NCBI GenBank assembly: GCA_002726945.1
Contig: PBTB01000129.1
Location: 1-34,291 of the forward strand
Length of the DNA stretch: 34,291 bases
From: Deltaproteobacteria bacterium
GTDB lineage: Bacteria > SAR324 > NAC60-12
Direction: 5' to 3'
This document shows positions 9,526 to 17,784 of this stretch, in pieces. The number at the start of each line of letters is the position of its first letter. The first letter of the stretch is position 1. The translations under genes were made by a program, and so were the position numbers. The notes below the pieces were generated by a model that was not told where the DNA came from, searched no databases, and was given only the letters and a program-made list of their open reading frames with translations.

Positions 9526-11358
9526 TCAAACAACCGGGGCAAGTTGGGACGCTTGTGGAGTTTCCGGAGCGGGACTCCCGTTTTGCAGCCGCCACATTTG
9601 CTGATAGTCGCCGGGTCGCCGGACGAGTTCGGCGTGGGTGCCCTGATCAACAATACGCCCTTCGTCAAGGACGAGGATATGATCGGCCCGCTCCATCGAG
9701 GTGACGCGATGCGAGACGATGAGCAGCGCCTGCACGAGTGCTTTACCGTCGGCGTCAGGACGCAGCAATTGGTGGACTTCGCGGAGCAGGAAACGCTCGG
9801 TTTCGTAATCCACAGCGGAAAGCACGTTGTCAAGGATGAGCAGATCGCAGGGTTCGGTTATCGCACGGGCGAGGCTGATGCGCTGCTTCTGCCCTCCGGA
9901 GAGCATGATGCCCTTCTCGCCGACCAGCGTTTCGGTTTGCTTGGGGAAACGCTGCACCTCCTCCTTCAGCGCGGCGGTGTGGAGCACGCGGACGAGAGTT
10001 TTCTCTGAACTGCCGTCTGCTTCCGGAAGCGTGAAGCGGATGTTTTCGCGCACGGTGTCCGAGAACAGAAACGGCTCCTGCGTGACCGTCCGGATGCTGC
10101 GGCGCACATCGGAAAAACTCAATTCGTCAAGCTTGCGGTCACCGAGTTTCACACTTCCTGGAGGCGGGACGAGGTAGCGGTTCAGGCAGTTGACGAGCGT
10201 GCTTTTTCCAGAGCCGATGCGCCCGAGGATGCCGATGACCTGTCCGGGCTGGATGGAGAACGAGACCGCCTGCAACACGTCCGAGGAGCCGTCCGGAAAG
10301 CGGTAGCTGAGATTTTGCACGGTCAGTCCACCTTTGGAAAACAGCGCACGTGATTCGACTTCGGGCAGGTCCGGAGTTGCTGAGAGTGGTGTTTTTTCGG
10401 CAAGCACGGTGCGCACGCTCTCCAGCCCGACCAGGCCCTGCTGGATCATCGTCGTCACCCACCCCAGCGCCATCAACGGCATCGTCAGTAAGACGGCGTA
10501 GGTGATGAAGGCGGTGAGTTGGCCGAGCGAGAGGTTTTCCTGAATCACCAGCATCCCGCCCACGAGCAGGATGAGCAGTTTGAGGAGGTGTTCGAGGTTG
10601 GAGAGGATCGGCATCATGAAGGAGCGCACCCACGAGATGCGTAACGCCCGTGTGACCATCTCTTCGCTTTCCACACCAAAGCGACCCAAAGCCCACGGGG
10701 GCATCTCGTAACTCTTGATGACGTCGATACCGGAGAGCGAAGCCGCCGAGAACGCAGAGAGCCGCTGCAACGCCTGCATCCGTGCCCGCATGTTGCGGAC
10801 CAGCACACGCATTCCCAGTCGGACGATGGCGAAGACCACGATGATCGGCAGGATGCAGTAGAGCGTGAGCTTGGGAGAAAGCTGCCACATCTTCAGCGGC
10901 GTGAGCGAGAGCATCGTGGCGATATTGAACGCCTGCATCATTGCAAACCCGTAGATCATGCGGATGCCCATGATGTCGTTGTTGACCTTGGAGATGATAC
11001 CGCCGGAGGGGTTTTTGTCGTAGTAATCCTTCTGGAGCGCCATCAGCTTGTGGAACATGTCGTTCTTGATCTGACACTCAATGGCGCGTCCGGGGTTGAA
11101 GAAGAGGATGCGCGAGAGCGTGCGCACCACGATCATGCTCACGGCAAGGGCCAGCATGATCAGCAGGTTGTCGGTGAGCCGTTGCGGCTGGTTGCTCAGG
11201 TTCTCCCCCAGCAGGTCAATGCTGACCTGGATGTAGTGGGGAATGCTGACGGCGATCCAGTTGGTACAAATGATCGCCACCACGCCCAAGCTGTAGGAAA
11301 GCCAATGCTGGCGCAGGTAGTGAAGCAGCAGTGGGAGGGTGCGGTCAGCCGGGGGCAC
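9526..11358 (-). CDS. ABC exporter (ATP-binding/permease fusion, MsbA/LmrA-like)
   Basis: N-terminal membrane domain followed by GRIGSGKSTLVN, LSGGQKQRISLARAI and LLILDNVLSAVD. Confidence 0.92.
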   Translation of the reverse strand: MPPADRTLPLLLHYLRQHWLSYSLGVVAIICTNWIAVSIPHYIQVSIDLLGENLSNQPQRLTDNLLIMLALAVSMIVVRTLSRILFFNPGRAIECQIKNDMFHKLMALQKDYYDKNPSGGIISKVNNDIMGIRMIYGFAMMQAFNIATMLSLTPLKMWQLSPKLTLYCILPIIVVFAIVRLGMRVLVRNMRARMQALQRLSAFSAASLSGIDVIKSYEMPPWALGRFGVESEEMVTRALRISWVRSFMMPILSNLEHLLKLLILLVGGMLVIQENLSLGQLTAFITYAVLLTMPLMALGWVTTMIQQGLVGLESVRTVLAEKTPLSATPDLPEVESRALFSKGGLTVQNLSYRFPDGSSDVLQAVSFSIQPGQVIGILGRIGSGKSTLVNCLNRYLVPPPGSVKLGDRKLDELSFSDVRRSIRTVTQEPFLFSDTVRENIRFTLPEADGSSEKTLVRVLHTAALKEEVQRFPKQTETLVGEKGIMLSGGQKQRISLARAITEPCDLLILDNVLSAVDYETERFLLREVHQLLRPDADGKALVQALLIVSHRVTSMERADHILVLDEGRIVDQGTHAELVRRPGDYQQMWRLQNGSPAPETPQASQLAPVV

Positions 11359-11411
11359 AAAGGGTGAGGAGTGAAGGGTGAAAGAAGCCGTGAGCTAAGC
11401 AGGTGTGGAAA

Positions 11412-11876
11412 TCATGCGTACTCGGCCTGAAGTTCGCTGCCCATGCGAATGAGGTTGTGCATCTTGCGCTTCCAGACGATGCCCTCGCTGGCCCAGCGGA
11501 TGGAGATGCGGACGTATTCGCGCCCGAGGCCGAGCTTGCGGCCCGTCGTGAGCAGGAAGTCGATTTCGTTGGTCCCCAGCACGTTGTCCGCGCAGACGAT
11601 GAGCAACAGTTCAATGAAGATCTGCACCTCCACTTGGCGGGTGCCCTCCGGAAAGCGGTCGAGCTTGGGGAGTTTCTGATCCTTGACCGCTTGAATGATC
11701 TTGCTCTCCTCCGCCTTGGATTCGAGGAATCCCAAGGCCCGCTCCATGTACTGGATCTCTTCGGGGGCGATGTTGCCATCGGCGGTGATCGCGCTGCAAA
11801 TTGCAATCGCCAGCCAGTGTTTCTGGGTTTCGTTGAGCGTGTCAGGTTCCAGACCTGTTGGCAGTTGCGTACTCAT
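11412..11876 (-). CDS. TerB-like family protein
   Basis: LAIAICSAITADGNIAPEEIQYMERALGFL resembles the TerB helix pattern with an acidic ADGxIxxxE motif. Confidence 0.6.
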   Translation of the reverse strand: MSTQLPTGLEPDTLNETQKHWLAIAICSAITADGNIAPEEIQYMERALGFLESKAEESKIIQAVKDQKLPKLDRFPEGTRQVEVQIFIELLLIVCADNVLGTNEIDFLLTTGRKLGLGREYVRISIRWASEGIVWKRKMHNLIRMGSELQAEYA

Positions 11877-11891
11877 GAGCTTTTCCTTGTG

Positions 11892-12635
11892 TCAGGCGGC
11901 AGCCGCCGGAAGTTCCCCGGCCAATTCCCGGAGTTGGGTTTCCACCTCGTTCATCAGGTCCGCCCGCTGGCGGGAGGAGTAGCACGATGCGTCCACCGGA
12001 CGCCCGATGTGCAGTTCCACCTCCTGATTCCAGTGAAACTGCAGCGTGTCCGCAGGCATGACCACGCCTGTGCCCCGGATGCCGACCGGCACGATGGACG
12101 CGCCCGCTTGCTGGGCCATCATGAAACCGCCCTTCTTGAGCGGCAACATTTCGCCGCCACGAGCGCGGGTGCCTTCCGGGAAGATCATCACGGCGATTCC
12201 ACTCTCCATCCGCGCCATGGCTTCCTTGATGGAGGCCGCTGCTCCAGCAGGGTTCTTGCGATCCACCTTGATGAACTCTCCGGCTTCAAGCCCAAGCTTC
12301 CAGATGGGCAGCTTGAACAGTTCAGCCTTTGCGACCATCCGGAGTCCGTGAGGGAACGCCATGAAGAGCAGGGGGATGTCATAATAGCTGCGATGGTTGC
12401 TCATGACAACCCACGGGTGTCCGGGGGTGAGTTCCACGCCAAAGGGATTCTTGATGCGGAAGCGTACCTTGAGGAGCGCCAGCAGGTCGCGTGACCAGTC
12501 ACAGAGGATTTGGTCGGCCGCTTCCCGTGTCAGCCGCTTGCGCTGGATGGACACGAGCGTGGCCACCACATACCTCAAGGTGGTCCAGTTCACGCGCAAG
12601 AGAACGCCAAGGCTTGACAGGGTGCGTATGATCAT
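11892..12635 (-). CDS. 1-acyl-sn-glycerol-3-phosphate acyltransferase family (PlsC-like)
   Basis: NHRSYYDIPLL (HX4D-type box as NHRSYYD), FPEGTRARGGEMLPLKKGGFMMAQQAGASIVPVGIRGT. ATG at 12635 preferred; the upstream extension reads through a repeat-like hairpin region. Confidence 0.85.
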   Translation of the reverse strand: MIIRTLSSLGVLLRVNWTTLRYVVATLVSIQRKRLTREAADQILCDWSRDLLALLKVRFRIKNPFGVELTPGHPWVVMSNHRSYYDIPLLFMAFPHGLRMVAKAELFKLPIWKLGLEAGEFIKVDRKNPAGAAASIKEAMARMESGIAVMIFPEGTRARGGEMLPLKKGGFMMAQQAGASIVPVGIRGTGVVMPADTLQFHWNQEVELHIGRPVDASCYSSRQRADLMNEVETQLRELAGELPAAAA

Positions 12636-12715
12636 CAATCCTTTACAAGGTTTGCCTCCGGGCGTGGCTTGTTGGCCCTCGGAGTTGAGTTCAATCTCTT
12701 TCGGGTCTGATTCCC

Positions 12716-12729
12716 CGCAGCTTGCTGCG
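12716..12729. repeat. Short hairpin CGCAGCTTGCTGCG
   Basis: CGCAG-CTTG-CTGCG inverted repeat in the context ATTCCCCGCAGCTTGCTGCGTC. Confidence 0.7.
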
Positions 12730-12770
12730 TCAAGAAATTCGCGGGAGGTCGCTCTCAATGGAGAAGCATT

Positions 12771-12808
12771 CAGGAGTCAGGACCCCCCATTTGGACTCCT
12801 GACTCCTG
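12771..12808. repeat. 12-bp perfect inverted repeat (CAGGAGTCAGGA / TCCTGACTCCTG)
   Basis: Arms 12771-12782 and 12797-12808 are exact complements with a 14-nt loop. Confidence 0.9.
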
Positions 12809-12824
12809 CATTCTGGATTCTCAA

Positions 12825-12856
12825 GACCCCGCTGCTCTGCGGCGGGGTCGTTTATT
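12825..12856 (+). terminator. GC-rich hairpin followed by a short T-rich run, terminator-like
   Basis: GACCCCGC (12825-12832) / GCGGGGTC (12842-12849), followed by GTTTATT. Confidence 0.5.
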
Positions 12857-12868
12857 AAAAAACCTAAC

Positions 12869-13780
12869 TTGGAGCCGCATATTCCGCAAGTTTTCCAGTC
12901 CGGTCCTGCCGAGGCCAGCGAGGCGTACTCGGGCTTCCGGACGCTCTCTGTGAAGCCAGCGCAGTTGCAGGAACTGGAGAGCACCGGGGCTCTGCGCTTG
13001 GACCCCAACCCTCCACTGCAACCCAACGAAGGGGTGCTGCTCCACTCCGATCAACCCGATGCCGAAGCCCTCACGCTCTATGAGGCCACGTCCGGACAAC
13101 TCCGCAAGCTGGAGGGCAGTCCCACGCTCTGGGGGATGGAGGCACGGAACCCGGAGCAGTGCTTTGCCCTGCACCTCCTGATTGATCCCAGCATCTCGAT
13201 CGTCACGCTGAGCGGCAAGGCCGGAACCGGAAAGACACTGCTGGCCTTGGCTTCCGGACTGCATTCGATGCTCATGGAGCAGCGCTACTCCCGGATGCTC
13301 GTCTCCCGCCCGATCTTCCCGATGGGACGCGACCTGGGCTACCTGCCGGGAGAAGTGCAGGACAAGCTGGCACCGTGGATGCAACCCATTTTCGACAACC
13401 TCGAATTGCTCATCTACCAGCGCGGGGGGGACCGCAGGGGGCGGCAGGGGTATCAGGAACTGATCGAGCAGGGCTTGCTGGTCGTGGAACCCCTCACCTA
13501 CATCCGGGGCCGCAGCATCCCCAACCAGTACATGATTGTGGACGAGGCGCAAAACCTCACCCCCCACGAGATGAAGACCATTGTCACGCGGGTGGGCGAG
13601 GGCACGAAGATCGTCTTGACGGGCGACCCGCACCAGATTGACAACCCCTATGTGAACTCGAATTCGAACGGACTCAGCACCCTCGTTGAACGCTTCAAGT
13701 CGCACCCGATTGCCGGGCACGTCACCTTGTGTCAAGGCGAACGCTCAGAGCTTGCCGAGTTGGCTGCAAACCTTTTCTGA
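12869..13780 (+). CDS. PhoH-family ATPase (C-terminal PhoH domain of the PIN-PhoH type, PIN domain absent)
   Basis: YSGFRTLSV linker, [99 protein letters not shown]. Only a TTG start is available. Confidence 0.88.
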   Translation: [303 protein letters not shown]

Positions 13781-13891
13781 ACCCCTCAGCCCCTTTTGCT
13801 GAAAGCCGCTTGGAAAAGCGAAGCGTTCATGCTTGTATACGGAGTTTGACAAGACACCCAACCTGCATGGAATCTTCACAAACACTCTAAC

Positions 13892-15133
13892 ATGGACTGG
13901 ATTCAAAACCCACCGCCTTCCTCGGAACTTGCGGATCGCGACATCAAGCAGACCGGAACTCACCTTGCTGGCCAGCGCATCGCCCTGCTGATCACGGGCA
14001 GCATTGCGGCCTACCGCACTCCGGACCTGATCCGCGACCTGCGCCGCGAGGGGGCCGAGGTGTTCGTGTACGCCTCCCGTGAGGCACTGTCCTACGTCAC
14101 CAAGCAGACCTTGGAGTGGACCTCGCTGCATCCGGTCTGCGATTCCTTCACAGGCGAGGCCGAGCACCTTTCCGAATCCCACCCGTTTGACGCCTACCTC
14201 GTCGCCCCGGCTTCCTACAACACGATCAACAAGGCGGCACTCGGCATCGCCGATTCCGTAGTGACCACCACTCTCGCCTCGGCACTCGGACGGCAGGAAA
14301 TGGAACAGGCGGTGGTGCTGTTCGCCCCGGCAATGCATGGAACGCTGCACAACCGCATCCTCTCCGAATCGCTTGCACGCTTGCAGGCACTTGGAGCCAC
14401 CCTCATCCCGCCCCGGCAGGAGCAGGGGAAAAACCACCTTGCCCCGCTCGAAACGCTGGTCGCCGCCACCATCCGCGCCCTCAGTGGCCAGCCCTTGCGC
14501 GGAAAAAAAATCATCGTCACCGGAGGCCCCACCCCGGTGCCCATTGACCATGTGCGACGCATCACCACCGTGTTCACCGGTGGCTTGGGTATCGAACTCA
14601 CCTGCGAGGCGTGGCTGCGTGGCGCGAGCAGCGAACTCGTGCTGGGCAAGGGATCCGCCATCGCTCCGGAGTATTTTCCGACCCACAACATCTCGACCTA
14701 CAACGACTATGTACGCGTGTTGCAGGAACGACTGGACGCCGGAGGCATGGACTGGGGTATCTTTACGGCGGCGGTGGCGGATTACCAACCCAAGACGGTG
14801 TATGACGGGAAACTCCCCAGTGGGCAGAATTTGAACTTGCCGCTGGTTGCCACCCCAAAGGTCGTGCGGATGATCCGGGAACGCTATCCCAAGCTCGGCA
14901 TGGTCGCCTTCAAGTACGAGGAGGGTCACAGCCACGAACACTTCATGGACACCGCCAAGAACTTCCTCGCCCAAGGGGGCTTCCAACTCGTGGTCGCCAA
15001 CCGTGGAGAGGAATGCTCCGAGGCCGGGCAGCACATCGCGTGGTTGATCTCCCCGGATGCCCAACCCACCCGGCACCTTGGCAAACCCGCCATCGCTGCT
15101 GCCCTGCTCGACTGGATCGCAGCGCGTTCGTGA
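13892..15133 (+). CDS. CoaBC-like flavoprotein (phosphopantothenoylcysteine decarboxylase / phosphopantothenate-cysteine ligase), divergent
   Basis: IALLITGSIAAYRTPDLIRDLRREGAEVFVYAS, APASYNTINKAALGIADSVVTTTLA, APAMHGTLHN, IIVTGGPTPVPIDHVRRI, FTAAVADYQPKTVYDGKLPS. Confidence 0.85.
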   Translation: MDWIQNPPPSSELADRDIKQTGTHLAGQRIALLITGSIAAYRTPDLIRDLRREGAEVFVYASREALSYVTKQTLEWTSLHPVCDSFTGEAEHLSESHPFDAYLVAPASYNTINKAALGIADSVVTTTLASALGRQEMEQAVVLFAPAMHGTLHNRILSESLARLQALGATLIPPRQEQGKNHLAPLETLVAATIRALSGQPLRGKKIIVTGGPTPVPIDHVRRITTVFTGGLGIELTCEAWLRGASSELVLGKGSAIAPEYFPTHNISTYNDYVRVLQERLDAGGMDWGIFTAAVADYQPKTVYDGKLPSGQNLNLPLVATPKVVRMIRERYPKLGMVAFKYEEGHSHEHFMDTAKNFLAQGGFQLVVANRGEECSEAGQHIAWLISPDAQPTRHLGKPAIAAALLDWIAARS

Positions 15134-15183
15134 GGGCGTGTGTCCTGCTGGACACACTTCGTTTTTCCCAACTTCAGAAACCG

Positions 15184-15461
15184 GATAGTCCCCCTCTTGA
15201 GTGTTGGTGCCTGTCCTCAGCAAAATTCGTCCCCTGTAAAGTTTGGGATTTTGCAAAGAGACGGCGTTTTCCGGTACGTTTCCCCCGGTTTACAGTTATG
15301 GTAAAAGCTACTAGTTATAGGACAAATTTAGACTGGGATACAAACAGTCAAACAATTGATATTAAAGAATATTTACCTAGATCATAGTGTTCGATTTTTA
15401 ACGGATTTTACTATATTGTTCCCGATTTTCAGAGGAACAACACTCAAGAGGGAGACTATCC
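15184..15461 (-). repeat. Dispersed ~159-bp structured repeat, copy 4, inverted and interrupted by an AT-rich insertion of about 115 bp
   Basis: GGATAGTCCCCCTCTTGAGTGTTG ... CAACACTCAAGAGGGAGACTATCC. The interior reads as the reverse complement of copies 1-3 on both sides of the insertion. Confidence 0.9.
15299..15413. mobile_element. ~115-bp MITE-like insertion with TA (or TAT) duplication
   Basis: Uninterrupted copies read CAGTTATTGTTCCC. Here the sequence is CAGTTA[TGGTAAAAGC...GGATTTTACTA]TATTGTTCCC. Short terminal inverted repeat TGGTAAAA / TAGTAAAA. Confidence 0.75.
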
Positions 15462-15496
15462 GACTCCAGAAGGGAAAGAAAACAGCAATCCTGCTT

Positions 15497-15640
15497 TTAT
15501 CTGGAATCCTGTTCAGAGTGGGCTTTGGAGTGGTTTTCTGAAGATTCCGGTTGGAAGTGGGCGTCCACCAAGTCAAGGACGAAGAGGATGGCTCCAATGA
15601 CAGCGAAGCAGATGAGGTAGTTGCGGAGAATGCGGGGCAT
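15497..15640 (-). CDS. 47-aa predicted single-pass membrane micro-protein downstream of the Hsp20-like gene
   Basis: MPRILRNYLICFAVIGAILFVLDLVDAHFQPESSENHSKAHSEQDSR. GGAGGA lies 5 nt before the ATG and overlaps the upstream stop region; one hydrophobic segment. Below the size cut-off of the ORF track. Confidence 0.65.
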   Translation of the reverse strand: MPRILRNYLICFAVIGAILFVLDLVDAHFQPESSENHSKAHSEQDSR

Positions 15641-15641
15641 G

Positions 15642-16097
15642 TCAATCCTCCAACAGCTTTGGGGAATCCGCCGGATCGGAGGTTGGCAGGAGGATCAATT
15701 TCAAGCGGATCTGCAAGACCCCGTTTGCCAGCACAAACTCGTGCGACCCCACCTGTTGCGCTTCCGGAGTCACGAATTCGCAGCGGAACGTTCCCTGGGC
15801 TCGGCTGGAGTGCAGGCGGGTGGTTTCGATCTCCAGCACTTCCGGGAAGCGGCCCGTGACCACAAGGCGCTGGGCGTCCAGCGAGACCTCCAGATCGGAC
15901 GACAGCACCCCCGGAAGCTCAATGCTCAAAATCAGTTCGCCGTTGCGGTGGAAGAGATCGTAGGGCGGATGAAAGCGCGTCGGTGCGTTTTTGCCTTCAG
16001 CAACGGAAGCTTGCAGCAGTTCCGTGAGCCGCTCATCATTGCTGCGCTTGCGCAGCAGCAGTTCGTCCAGCGCTTGTGTTGGTGCAGAAACAGGCAT
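15642..16097 (-). CDS. Hsp20/alpha-crystallin-like protein
   Basis: FHPPYDLFHRNGELILSIELPGVLSSDLEVSLDAQRLVVTGRFPE is an Hsp20-type beta-sandwich pattern. Confidence 0.75.
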   Translation of the reverse strand: MPVSAPTQALDELLLRKRSNDERLTELLQASVAEGKNAPTRFHPPYDLFHRNGELILSIELPGVLSSDLEVSLDAQRLVVTGRFPEVLEIETTRLHSSRAQGTFRCEFVTPEAQQVGSHEFVLANGVLQIRLKLILLPTSDPADSPKLLED

Positions 16098-16176
16098 GGA
16101 ATGGAAAACTTGCAAAACGTCAACGAAAATACTAAGTTATCGCCTTCCTCCTGTGAATGCAACTCCAGAACAGGGT

Positions 16177-17784
16177 ATGTGCGAGTCTGTTAACAAATGG
16201 ACCCATTTTCAGCAATGGTGTCTTGAGATTCCAGGGTTGCAACTCACGCTCGACCTGAGTCGGTCTGGATTGACGCAGGAGGCTCTCGCGGCCTTTGAGC
16301 AGCCCTGTGCTGATGCACTGGCGAGCATGGCGGAGTTGGAAGCAGGCGCACTTGCGAATCCTGACGAACAGCGGCAGGTGGGGCACTACTGGCTGCGGAA
16401 TCCGGAGCTTGCGCCCACCTGCGAGATCACGGAGGAGATCCGCAACGCCTGGGCTGCGCTCAACGAATTCACGCAGGCAGTTCATGCAGGAACCCTGGTT
16501 TCGTCCACGGGCGCTTGTTTCCGGGACCTCCTGCTCGTCGGCATCGGCGGATCGGCGCTGGGACCGCAACTGGTGCATCATGCGTTCCGGGCGGCTTCCG
16601 ATCCGTTGCGGGTTTGGTTTCTCGATAACACGGATCCGGACGGCTTTGACCGGGTGCGTGCAGACCTCGGAGCAGACCTCACCGCAACCCTTGTGGTGGT
16701 GGTGTCCAAATCCGGTGGCACCAAGGAAACCCGCAACGGCATGCTGGAGGTGCAGGCGTGGTTTGCGGAAGCCGGACTCGACTTTGCGAAACACGCGGTT
16801 GCCGTGACCGGGGACGGAAGCGAACTGGACTGCGCGGCTGAATCGCAGAACTGGCTGCGGCGCTTCCCGCTGTGGGACTGGGTGGGCGGACGCACCTCCG
16901 AACTTGCGGTGGTAGGATTGCTGCCCGCCGCGCTCCAGGGGGTGGACTGGCGGCAACTCCTTGCAGGGGCGCGTGAAATGGACGTGCAAACCCGGAACCC
17001 GAAGCTCGCCAGCAATCCGGCGTTGCTGCTCGCAGTCGCATGGCATCTTGCCGGAGAGGGGCAGGGCAAACGGACGCTGGTGGTCTTGCCGTACAAGGAT
17101 CGGCTGGAGTTGTTCGGGCGCTACCTGCAACAGTTGGTAATGGAATCACTGGGCAAGGCTCGTGACTTGTCCGGAGCGCTGGTCCATCAGGGCTTGACGG
17201 TTTACGGGAACAAGGGCTCGACCGATCAGCACGCCTACGTCCAGCAACTCCGGGAGGGGCCGGATGATTGCTTTGTGACCTTCCTTGCGGTGCGGGAGGA
17301 TCGTCGGGGCACAAGCCGGGAAGTGGAACCGGGCATCACGTCCGGGGACTACCTGCACAGCTTCTGGCTGGGAACGCGAGCCGCGCTGACCGAGGCTGGA
17401 CGCCGCTCGGTTTCGCTGGTGCTGGACCAGTTCACGCCCCGGACGTTGGGGGCGTTGATCGCGCTGTTTGAGCGCACCGTCGGCTACTACGCGGCGCTAA
17501 TCAGCATCAATGCCTATCACCAGCCCGGAGTCGAAGCCGGAAAGGCCGCCGCCAACGAGGTGCTGCAACTTCAGCAGAAACTACTCGGCGTTTTGCGTGA
17601 CCGTCCGTCACAAGGCTGGAGTGCGGAAACCCTTGCGGAAACCCTTGCACAGCCGCAGTCCGTGGAGTTGGTTTTTCATTTGCTGGAACACTTGGCGGCC
17701 AACCAGCGACTGCTCCGGGAAGCGGGGCAAACGCCGTTTGACGCCACGTTCCGAATCAGCGGTCAGCCAACTCCAGCTTTGTGA
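16177..17784 (+). CDS. pgi: Glucose-6-phosphate isomerase
   Basis: LLVGIGGSALGPQLV, FLDNTDPDGFDRV, VVVSKSGGTKETRNGM, FPLWDWVGGRTSELAVVG, NAYHQPGVEAGKAAANEVL. Confidence 0.92.
   Translation: MCESVNKWTHFQQWCLEIPGLQLTLDLSRSGLTQEALAAFEQPCADALASMAELEAGALANPDEQRQVGHYWLRNPELAPTCEITEEIRNAWAALNEFTQAVHAGTLVSSTGACFRDLLLVGIGGSALGPQLVHHAFRAASDPLRVWFLDNTDPDGFDRVRADLGADLTATLVVVVSKSGGTKETRNGMLEVQAWFAEAGLDFAKHAVAVTGDGSELDCAAESQNWLRRFPLWDWVGGRTSELAVVGLLPAALQGVDWRQLLAGAREMDVQTRNPKLASNPALLLAVAWHLAGEGQGKRTLVVLPYKDRLELFGRYLQQLVMESLGKARDLSGALVHQGLTVYGNKGSTDQHAYVQQLREGPDDCFVTFLAVREDRRGTSREVEPGITSGDYLHSFWLGTRAALTEAGRRSVSLVLDQFTPRTLGALIALFERTVGYYAALISINAYHQPGVEAGKAAANEVLQLQQKLLGVLRDRPSQGWSAETLAETLAQPQSVELVFHLLEHLAANQRLLREAGQTPFDATFRISGQPTPAL

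Noticed and set aside
13745-15256. 503-aa minus-strand ORF starting inside repeat copy 4
   Set aside because: Antisense to the CoaBC-like gene; its N-terminus is translated repeat sequence.
15991-16176. Longer N-terminus of the glucose-6-phosphate isomerase ORF
   Set aside because: The Ser/Ala-rich extension overlaps the divergent Hsp20-like gene; the ATG at 16177 is more plausible.
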